Positions 10,231 through 18,019 of a stretch of DNA of 18,019 nt are shown here, piece after piece. Every line of letters begins with the position of its first letter. The stretch's first letter is position 1. The notes under the pieces are model-generated. The model saw nothing but the letters and a program-made list of their open reading frames with translations, did no database searches and was not told where the DNA came from. This stretch comes from Auxenochlorella pyrenoidosa. Lineage: Eukaryota > Chlorophyta > Trebouxiophyceae > Chlorellales > Chlorellaceae. The position numbers and the translations under genes were made by a program. The stretch is taken from the NCBI GenBank assembly GCA_001430745.1, contig KQ481938.1, positions 839,857 to 857,875 on the forward strand, read 5' to 3'.

Positions 10231-11357
10231 GAGAGCATTTACAAGGAAAGTATGACTGCCTAGCATCCAGCCAACGATATTGATCTGGCACGCACTGGGC
10301 CAGCACAGCAGCGCTTGCGGTTCAAGTCCTGGCACGGCTTGCCAGGGATAGCACAGATGTGAAGTTAATAGAAGAGCTCTGTCTGCTCGCATGTGAGGTG
10401 TGGCATTTGCCTGCGTCGCAGGATCCATTGAGGGTAGACAGGCTTGAAGCGCAAACAGGCATCTACTCGGCTTGGCAGCAAGCTGATGCAGGCCAGCGTA
10501 GTGGCGTATCAGGATTTCCAGTGCTGCTCCCAAGAACTCACTTAAATCCCTGCAGCATTATGCACCAGGAGCGAACACAGGACTGCATGCATGCATCTGT
10601 GGACTGTAGCAATCTTGCAGGGCAGTGGCGCAGGCAGCAGGCAGCGGCACAGGAGGCGGCAGGCCCGCACGTGCGGCCTTTGTGCCGAGGCCACAGCTGG
10701 CAGGTGGCAACGCAGAGCCTTATTCACATGCGCCGTGCAGCGGCGCAGGCCCAGAAACGCCACTCACCTGTCGCAACACCCTCAAGGGGCCACAGCATGC
10801 TCGGCTGGCGGCACGCGCCAGGCACATGTCGACAGGGCTGGCGGGCCTGCTTGCTGGCCTCGCGGCCCGCAACGATTGCAGCTGAGCCCCCCCCGCAGTG
10901 CTGATGCCTTTTATCGTCGACTTAAGAGTCCAGCAAGTTTAGTCAGCAAGGTGGGCTTCACGCAAGGCGGGTAGCGGGACGCCGCACTTGGCGTTGACGC
11001 CCTGGCGCGCCACCGCCCAGAGCCGCCAGAGCGCTGGCCCGGTGCTTGGGGGTACCAGAGGACCTCCGCGATGTAACTCATCCCCGATGGCCGCCTTCTG
11101 CGCCGACGCAGGGCGAAGGCACGACTGTGCGAGGCCTGGTCTCAGAATATTCAGCGTGACGTGCCTTGATAAAAAGAAGAAGATGGTCGATCTTGAGCGG
11201 CAACGAGGAGATGAGGCTGGCCGCCACGATCGGATGACCGGAGGGCGGCCACCTGGCCCTGCAGCCAGCCTGGCAGGCACCGGCCACAAAGGAGGCGAGA
11301 GCATTAGTCATTTCAGCCATTTCCTGTGCTCGCATTCTGACTGCTAAAAATTGCACC
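10231..11357. other. Intergenic region between paralogs B and C
   Basis: About 1.1 kb with several open frames on both strands, none with recognisable motifs or consistent splice borders. It should carry the promoter of gene C. It has no visible remnant of GCC repeats and no mobile element. ATGCATGCATC near 10587 is a short palindromic repeat. Confidence 0.5.
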
Positions 11358-12944
11358 ATGATCGGCCGCGGCTGCAGCTGGCTAGCTCTGGCTCTGTTGG
11401 GCATGATGCTTGGCCCTGCACATTGCCTGGTGAGAACTTCGAACGCTCCACAGTTTGAAGAAGCCCGATCAATGCTGTGTATTTTGGCATCAAAGCCTGC
11501 CGGCCAAGGCAGTTGACTGCCGCCAACTGCCGCCACCCGGGCAATTGTCGCACGGAGCTATCCCACCGCTTGCCTTAAAAATCACAGCAGCAATTTAGCT
11601 CGATGGCGCGAGATCGGATGCAGGCGGCTGGCCGCCCATGTACCGACCAGTTGCCCTTGTATGTGCCGCTACTGCTGCCGGCTTCTGTCCTGCCTTCTAC
11701 CCCCTGTGTGCAGACCTGCAGCCCTGGCAAAATCCAGAACACCCAGAAGACCGCCTGCATCTCTTGGTAAGCCTGATGCGATGACATCCCTTGCACTGCC
11801 CCCTTTTGCGGCAGCAGCTGCATGATGGGCTTGCTCATGAAAGCCCGCCAAGGCTCCGCGCCTGCCCGCCTCCCACAGCCCGTCATGCTCCTGCCCGTCC
11901 CTGCAGCCCTGCTGGCACGGCGCAGCCGGCAAAATATGCGGCCACGAACACCTGCTTCTACTGCGACTACACCTTCTACCAGAGCCTGCCTGGCCAGACC
12001 GCCTGCCGCGCCTGCCCGGCGGGTACCGCAACTATGGAGCTGGGCAGCAAGTCTGCCGCCGCCTGCAAGCCCTTCCTGGCAGGTGGGAGGGCTTCTTGTG
12101 CCAGTGCAGTCGTGGAGCCGTGCCAGCCGTCGAGCAGGGACTGCTAGCCGAAGGCCGACATGCAGCTGGTCGCGGGGCAGCAAGTGCCGCTCGTGGCGTG
12201 TCCAGCTCAACCACCCATGCTGCCGCGGTCCCTGTCCTCCTGCCCCTCCACGCCCCGCAGGCAGCGTGTCCTTCTCCGAGTCCTTGGAAGACACCATCCT
12301 GATGAATGGCCGTACGACCAAGTACACTGCGCCGGCCCTCAAGCGCACTGCAGTCTCCGGCAAGCTGCACAACAAGTGCACTCGGCTCGTAATTGACGGC
12401 AAGACGCAGAGCGCGTGCAAGGTGCGGCAGTTAACCGCAGACTGGGCGCAGACTGGGCGCAGGCCAAGCTGGCGAGGCCCCTTGGCCTGCAGGCCGTGCG
12501 GCGCCGGGGCCAGCTGTGCAGTGTTGGCCAGCCGGCCTGTGCAACACGGGGCAGCCCGTCTGTGCAAGCCCTTGTACAGCAGGCGGGGCAAGCTCCAGTG
12601 CCAGCAGCTGTCCCGCTGCAAACCCTGCCTTTTCAGCGGACCCCTGCATGCTCGAACCATGTTCTGAGGCGCCCTGGCGGTGGCCTCCTCCTGATGGGCT
12701 GCAGGACTTTTCGGTGTTCATCCTGCCCACCCGTGCCACCCGCATCCGCTACCAGTCGCGCAGCGGCGGGCTGGCCGACTGCACCATCCCCGCCGGCCGC
12801 ACCTCTGCCCGGTGCCTCATCTACAACTACTCAACGGTGCTGAATGGCAGCAAGTCGCAGGCCACTGAGACGGTGATCATCTCCGGCTTCAAGGTGACCC
12901 TGAGCAAGCCGGCGCGCCCACTGGTGAAGCGTGCCGACTCCTGA
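11358..12944 (+). CDS. Short secreted paralog of gene B (repeat-less, same C-terminal domain)
   Basis: Five exons give 234 codons including the stop: 11358-11429, 11714-11766, 11907-12082, 12261-12421, 12705-12944. Exon 1 is a signal peptide (MIGRGCSWLALALLGMMLG, then PAHCL) that aligns with the gene B leader, so the 5' end was duplicated too. Exon 2 (TCSPGKIQNTQKTACIS) matches only the end of gene B exon 7. Exons 3 and 4 are 176 and 161 nt, exactly as in B. The last exon carries FILPTRATRIRYQSRSGG, DCTIPAGRTSARC and VIISGFKVTL, and ends 19 codons earlier than in B. It lacks the upstream GCC2/GCC3 array. A secreted or cell-wall role is inferred only from the leader and cysteines. The function of the C-terminal domain is unknown. 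The splice model is very secure because it mirrors B. Confidence 0.88.
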
Positions 12945-13110
12945 GCGGCACCGCTGACCCCGCAATATCGCCGCCCAGACCCCCGCGGCATTGCAGCCCT
13001 GCATTGCGCACTGCACTCCTCAGCCAGCTAGAGCCGATTCCAGTTTACCGACGCCCATCAGGTTCCAAACACTGCAGCCAGGCATGCACAGCTCTGCCCT
13101 CCTGTCGACA

Positions 13111-13146
13111 CTGCACTGCTACCCTGCACTGCTACCCTGCACTGCT
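13111..13146 (+). repeat. 13-bp tandem repeat, 2.8 copies, in the gene C 3' UTR
   Basis: CTGCACTGCTACC is repeated at 13111, 13124 and (partly) 13137, between the stop of gene C and its TGTAA signal. Confidence 0.8.
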
Positions 13147-13212
13147 GAAATTCCCGGCCGCGATCCTTTTGCACTCGAAACAGTGAGAGCTGCAGATTTT
13201 CAACTTTTTTTT

Positions 13213-13217
13213 TGTAA
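13213..13217 (+). terminator. Putative TGTAA poly(A) signal of gene C
   Basis: TGTAA follows a run of T residues, 269 bases past the stop of gene C and about 200 bases before the 3' end of the convergent gene D. The reading TGTAAGAGCAT resembles the site after gene B. No clear TGTAA was found on the minus strand for gene D. Confidence 0.55.
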
Positions 13218-13412
13218 GAGCATGTACTGAGGGCGGCCTAGGAGGGCAGCGAATCCAGTGTGCAGGTGCAGACATCTGAATCAAAGGATTGGGTTTGCAG
13301 AGCGATGCGCCTCATTCAGAGGTCGTAGTACACAAGGTAAGGTACATGAGGCAAGGTTGCAGGGTGGGGCCCTGCTCTGACGGCCGATGGCACGCCGGTG
13401 GGCACCCACCGG

Positions 13413-15521
13413 CTATGCTGCCTGCTTGCTGCTGCAGCTGCTGCTGTCGCCGCCGCCTTCACTTGTGCCCTCCTCCCCGTCCTTGCCACCGCCGCTGCCG
13501 CCATTTTTGTTGATCAAGGCCACAGCGCCCAGCGTGACGGCAGCGCCTGCCAGCTGGAGCGGCGTCAGCGTCTCTCCCAGGGTCAGGTACCCCCCGGCGG
13601 CGGCAAACATGGGCGTGAGGAAGGTGAGGGAGCTGAGGGCGGTGAGGTTGCCGCGCGAGGCGTTGTAGAAGAAGACGCCGTAGCTGGCGGCAGAGCCCAG
13701 CAGGGACACGTACAGCAGCAGCAGGCCGTCGGAGGCTGCACACAGGTGGAGGGCGGCGGGGGGGGGGAGCAAGGGTGACGCACCGTGGGGCCAGCAACCG
13801 GCTCCTGAGCAGCAGGCGGGTTGGGCTGCTGTCGCTGCCGTGTGCTGCCGGGTTGGGGGACCAAACAGCGGTCATGAGGCACAGCTCGCAACGGGGGCGC
13901 GGTGCTCTGCGGCACTCACGCAGCAGGCACCACCTGCAGCACCCCCCCAGCCGGCCCCGCCCCCGGGCGCACCCGTCAGCAGCGGCAGGCGCGCCGCCGC
14001 CTCGCCGCCCTCCTGCCAGGCGGCCAGGGCCAGCAGGGGGATGCCCCCCAGGATCATGTGCCACCCGGTGGCCACAACGGGGTCGCAGTAGCGCGCCACC
14101 CAGCGGACCATGACAGTGCCCACGGCCATGGACTGCGCCGCCAGCAGCATCCACCACTCCCCGCTGTCCCAGATGCTCCACCCGCCGTCGCCTGCCGCCG
14201 CTGCCGCTGCTGCTGCCACGTCGGCGCCGCCGCCGCTGGTCAGCCCCGCTGTTGCGGCTGCCAGGGTGTCTGGCAGGGAGGCCAGCATGGCGGGAGGCAC
14301 CTCCAGCAGGCACAGGCCGGCCACGCCGAGCAGCAGGCCCGCCACGCCCGCCGCGCCCAGCCGCTCGCCAAACAGCAGCGCCGCCAGCAGGGCCACCGTG
14401 AGCGGCTGAGAGTCGATGATCACGCTGCCCAGGCCGGCAGAGGTGCGCTGCAGGCCCTCAGCAAGGAAGCCCTGCGGGCGGCGGGTGGGAGAAAGTACGA
14501 AGAAGGGTTGGCCGGCAGGGGCGGCGCGGCCAGGGAGCAATACTGTCCTGCAAGTTCTGCAGCCCTGGCGGGATGAGATCTTTGCCAAAGGTGCCGCAGC
14601 AGCAATAAGCAAGGGGCAGCAACCCAGCGCAGCCGCTCATGTGCACCCTTCCCCTCCTCCTGCCCGGCTGCCAGCCAGCGCAGTGCTTGCCTGGAAGGCG
14701 GCGCCATCCACCAGGCCGAACAGAGCCACCACCAGCCAGGCGGTGGGGTCGGTGGGTGCCTTGCGCCCCGACCAGTGCGCCCACGCCAGCAGGGCGCCGC
14801 CGGCGGGGATGAGGCGCCAGGCGGCCACCAGCAGCGGGGTGGTGTGCGGGGCAAGCTGCTTCATGGCCACCATGGAGGTGCCCCAGAAGAAGAAGGGCGA
14901 GATGAGCAGCAAGATGTCCAGGGCCGAGGAGGGGCCTGCAGACGCAGCCGCAGCCAGCGAGAGGGTGGACTAACAGGTTCGCCGCATGCGCCGGCTGGCC
15001 CAAAGGTGGCGGCACAACACCTGGAGCAGGCGATGGCATACAATTGCTTGCAGGATGCAGGCCATCATGCCCTCATTTGGACATGCATGCCAGTCGGCGC
15101 ACATGGCTGCGAGGCGCAGCACAATCGAGCACCGCTTGCGCACGCTGGGACACCTACCGGTGGCCTCCTGCTGCGCTGCTGCGGCCGCCGCCTCCTGCGC
15201 CGCGATTTCTGGCGGCGCAGCATGGCCGTCAACGTTGTCCACGACTAGGCGGCACTCCACCTCCATGCCGGTGCCAAAGCATTCCAGCTGCGGCGCGTGC
15301 GGCGAGCCGTCGGCGGCTGGCGGCGGCGGCAGCGGCGGCGACGCTGCCGACTCCCTGTCCACTTGCTGTGCGGTGCATACTGACAACCGCCTGCGCTGTC
15401 TACAAGCTACCGCTGTGAGCCGTGGCTGCTGCAGGCGGTGCAAGACGAGCGAAGAAGGTCGGCAGGTGGCGGGCCCAGCCAGCGGCACGGCCCGCAAGCC
15501 ATCGCATCGCTGCTGCTGCAT
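13413..15521 (-). CDS. EamA/DMT-family transporter, probably plastid-targeted
   Basis: Four exons give 477 codons including the stop: 15158-15521, 14691-14935, 13973-14471, 13413-13735. The first in-frame ATG (15521) opens a leader rich in Arg, Ser and Ala with no acidic residue in its first fifty or so positions, typical of a chloroplast transit peptide. An acidic Ala-rich linker follows. Two EamA repeats then give about ten hydrophobic segments. The first runs from ILLLISPFFFWGTSMVAMKQ to IIDSQPLTVALLAALLFGE, the second from EWWMLLAAQSMAVGTVMV to LTPMFAAAGGYLTLGE and AVALIN. These are signature phrases of the drug/metabolite transporter superfamily, whose members move small metabolites. The substrate here cannot be told. 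The tail is Gly/Ser-rich and ends KQAA. The donor at 14690 is GC. It converges with gene C and diverges from gene E. Confidence 0.9.
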
Positions 15522-16179
15522 TGAGAGCTCGAGCAAAGAGTGCCGCCAGAGGCAGGAAGTGCCGAGGGTTTTCAGCAGTGTCGCAGCGAGGGCACGGATG
15601 CCCGATGCCTTGAGGAATACTACCAATCCGTGATCAACTGCCACAGAGCGAAATTGGAGCCTTGCAAGCCTTGAACGCGCAGCACCCGCAGCAGCCCAGA
15701 ATGCAACCTGCTGGACGGCTCCTGTTTCAGATCTCCGTGGCTTGATCGATCTGTGAATTGTCACAGAGCACGATCGACAACGAGAACATCGTTGGGGACG
15801 CGTTGGCTTTCAAGCAGGTGTGCACACGGCCTGGGCACTGGAGGCTGCCGCTTCTTGTGCGCAGCAGGGAGAACACGCAGTAAACCGGCGAGGAGATTGA
15901 GGCCAGCTGCAGGGTTGCTGCTAAGTTGATGCCGGCCAGCGCAGGCCGGCTGTGCAGCGGCGTCGGCGGGAGCGGCAGCAGGCCTTTGGATACCAATGTC
16001 TCCATGTATGCTTGCTTGATACTCTTTTGAACAGCGTGGTTGTGGTTCAAACTGAGTGTGAGCTTGAAGAGACGTACAGCAACTGTGAATCGCCATGGTG
16101 CTTCATTGCACCTGCGAGTTTGCATGCAAGCCCCCTCCCTACCTCCCCTGCAGTGGCCACCCTGTGCTAGGCCTGCACG
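15522..16179. promoter_or_regulatory. Divergent upstream region between genes D and E
   Basis: About 660 bases separate the two divergent ATGs, so both promoters should lie here. The frame upstream of gene D stays open to about 15764 but has no in-frame ATG. No clear TATA box or other named site was found. Confidence 0.4.
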
Positions 16180-17839
16180 ATGAAGCCGCGACTTTACTAC
16201 TTTCCCATTCGAGGTGGATATATCCAGAGAATTCAGTCGATATGGTAGCAGCATTGCAGGCCACACGCTGCTTACCGCCCGCCTCAGGCCTGGACGCCTC
16301 TCCAGCCACCTGCCCCCCATCGCCGAGGCTCAACCAGCCCACACCCTGGCTGTCCTCATGCATCCCACACATCATGTGCACCCTACCAGACGCACTGCCG
16401 TGTGCTCCCAAGCTGCCTTGGTTTGCTCGCAACTGGCTCACCCCCACCCGAAATGCTCGTCAAAATGCCTCCCAGGCCGCGGCGAGCCCGTCCGGCTGGC
16501 GCTGGCTGCGCTGGAGGTAGAGTGGGAGGAGTGCGGTGTGGACTACCAGCAGATGAAGTCTGACCTGGAGCAGTTCCCCTTTGCCCAGTGCCCGCGGTGG
16601 GTGCTGCCGCGGGCGCCGGCGCGGCAGCAGCGTGGGCCCGGGCCTATGCATGCCTGTCAAACCATGCGCAGCATGCACGCCGCGCTGCTGCTCAGCGAAC
16701 GACTAGCGCCTGCTGGGCATGCCCGCGGCGGTGCAGGTATGTGGATGAGGACGGCGACATTTCGCAGAGCAACACCATCGTGCGGCACCTGGGCAGGCAA
16801 GCATGCAGTCAGGGCTAGGCTGTCCAGCGCAGGGCAGGGCAGGGCAGGGCAGGGCAGGGCAGGGCACTACGGGGCCATGCAGGTGTAGGCAGCGCTGGCC
16901 CTGTTAGAAATCTGTTGGAAACCTGACTGCAGGGCTGCCTGGGTGGGCCGTGACCAGCACCCAGCAACGCAGCCGCAGCTGTCAATTAGGCTGCAATCTG
17001 CCTGCTCACGGCCGCCATTTCCTGGAATGAGCCACGCTGCGTGCAGGAAGCACGACCTGTACGGCAGCAGCCGGGCCGAGGCGGCGCGCATCGACATGCT
17101 GGTGAGCTCAGCTCAACGCCTCTTCTCGTCTACGCCTTGTGCGCTACTTCCAACACACTTGCTGTCTTGCACGGCGCGCCCCTGGCACTCGGGAGCGAGT
17201 ACCCGCCGCCAGCCCTGCTTGCGGATCAATGCCGCAGTCTCTGGCCTGCGCCCAGCGCACCACTCCAAGCCACCTGGTTTGCGTCGCCTGTGCTTGCAGG
17301 CAGATGGCGTCGAGGACCTGAAGCGCAAGTACCTGGCGCTCATGTACCAGGTGGGTGGGTATTATGTGGTGGTGGTGGTGGTGTGGGTGTGTGGGTGGGT
17401 TGGTGGGGAGTGGGGGGGCGGGGGGTGGGGTGGGGTGGGGGGCGGGTGGGGTGTCAGGGGAATGGGCGGGTTGAACACTACCAACTTGTTGAGGTGTCCT
17501 GGTCGCAGGCTTCGGCCCCGGGTCTGCATGCCTGCGATGTGGGGTGATGGATGGGTGCAAACGGCATGCCCCTGACTCCCCGCCATGCACAGCCTGGGGG
17601 AATGAGTGGGTTAGCCTTGCAACTTGGCATGCCAGGCAGCACCAGCCTTGGTCGGGCGACTGCAGGCGTGCAGACGATGCCGCAACGGGCTGCTCAGGTA
17701 CAGCTTGAGATGATTGCCTGCCGGCGGCGGCCCTGTCCGTGCAGGACCAGCTGTCTGACGAGGCCAAGAAGAGCTACTGGTCTACCCACATTGACCCTGC
17801 CACCGCCACCGGCGCACGCAACGGCGGCGCGCACTTCAA
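16180..17839 (+). CDS. Glutathione S-transferase, pi-like class (partial, C-terminus off right edge)
   Basis: Six exons give 138 codons plus two bases: 16180-16213, 16476-16596, 16737-16796, 17047-17101, 17300-17350, 17745-17839, and the gene continues beyond 18019. The thioredoxin-like N-terminal domain starts MKPRLYYFPIRGRGEPVRLA. Tyr7 sits where pi-class enzymes have their catalytic Tyr. CPRY carries the expected cis-Pro. SQSNTIVRHLGR is the glutathione-binding stretch. The helical C-terminal domain follows with KHDLYG, AARIDMLADGVEDLKRKYLA and NGGAHF. By family it conjugates glutathione to electrophiles in detoxification and redox defence. No targeting leader is seen, so it is probably cytosolic. 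The first exon is only 34 nt and holds the catalytic Tyr. The donor at 16797 is GC (AG/GCAAGC). Pi versus sigma class is not certain without the C-terminus. Confidence 0.9.
16831..16865 (+). repeat. (AGGGC)7 tandem repeat in a GST intron
   Basis: Seven perfect AGGGC units lie in intron 16797-17046 of gene E, on the sense strand. The regular GGG runs could form a G-quadruplex, and copy number is likely variable between strains. Confidence 0.9.
17351..17466 (+). repeat. G/T-rich low-complexity tract directly after a GST splice donor
   Basis: Intron 17351-17744 of gene E starts GTGGGTGGGTATT and continues as GTG and GGGG repeats for about 115 bases on the sense strand. The layout matches the G-rich start of the gene A intron at 1525. 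Confidence 0.8.
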
Positions 17840-18019
17840 GTGCGCTGCAGCCCGCCAGCCAGGCAGCCTGCCTGCCAGCAAGCCCACGAGCCAAGCTCTA
17901 TTGTGCGCTCCTCCTGCTCCCCCCGCTCCTCTCAGCTGCATGCCCACATGCGGCGTCCTGCCCGGCATCGTGGACAGCGCACCTTGCATGCTCACAACAG
18001 GCTCCCCTGCTGCCCATGC
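17840..18019 (+). other. Open last intron of the GST gene
   Basis: After the donor at 17840 no acceptor leads into the expected GST sequence before the window ends, so the rest of the gene lies to the right. The stretch shows no other gene. Confidence 0.6.

Noticed and set aside
10231..11357. A gene in the B-C intergenic region
   Set aside because: The open frames on both strands show no motifs, no natural composition and no consistent splicing.
11430..11713. Hidden GCC repeat exons in the first intron of gene C
   Set aside because: No C-x2-C or PGTY-type coding segment with splice borders could be found there.
11575..12660. 361-codon open frame on the minus strand
   Set aside because: It is a shadow of gene C exons 2-4, with no recognisable motif of its own.
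13459..14313. 284-codon open frame on the minus strand
   Set aside because: It is the wrong frame of gene D exons. The transporter frame has the EamA motifs and the splice consistency.

Overview
The window looks like nuclear DNA of a trebouxiophyte green alga, most likely a Chlorella-type species. It is very GC-rich. The genes are cut into many short exons by introns of about 140-400 bases with clean GT...CAG (or GC...CAG) borders. A TGTAA motif, the green-algal poly(A) signal, follows the two genes whose 3' ends can be read, and one protein has a plastid-type leader. No tRNA, rRNA, CRISPR array or intact mobile element was seen. All gene models were spliced by hand by matching exon phases and family motifs.

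Layout. (A) Minus strand, about 5740 down past base 1: a long gene of at least 12 exons. It joins a DEDDy 3'-5' exonuclease domain (EXD1/RNase D-like) to a Ycf45/SpoIIIAA-type AAA ATPase, and its C-terminus lies off the left edge. (B) Plus strand, 6582-10010: a secreted cysteine-rich protein with GCC2/GCC3 (ephrin-receptor-like) repeats and a conserved C-terminal domain I do not recognise. (C) Plus strand, 11358-12944: a short tandem paralog of B that keeps the signal peptide and C-terminal domain but lacks the repeat array. (D) Minus strand, 15521-13413: a probably plastid-targeted EamA/DMT-family membrane transporter. (E) Plus strand, 16180 to past the right edge: a pi-like cytosolic glutathione S-transferase.

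A/B and D/E are divergent pairs that share upstream regions of about 0.7-0.8 kb. B and C are head-to-tail duplicates, and C and D converge. The five genes do not form an obvious pathway. The most unusual points are the exonuclease-ATPase fusion in A, the modular exon structure of B (repeat units of exactly 162 nt, one of them split 96+66), the unnamed domain shared by B and C, and five GC-AG introns among 32 complete introns.
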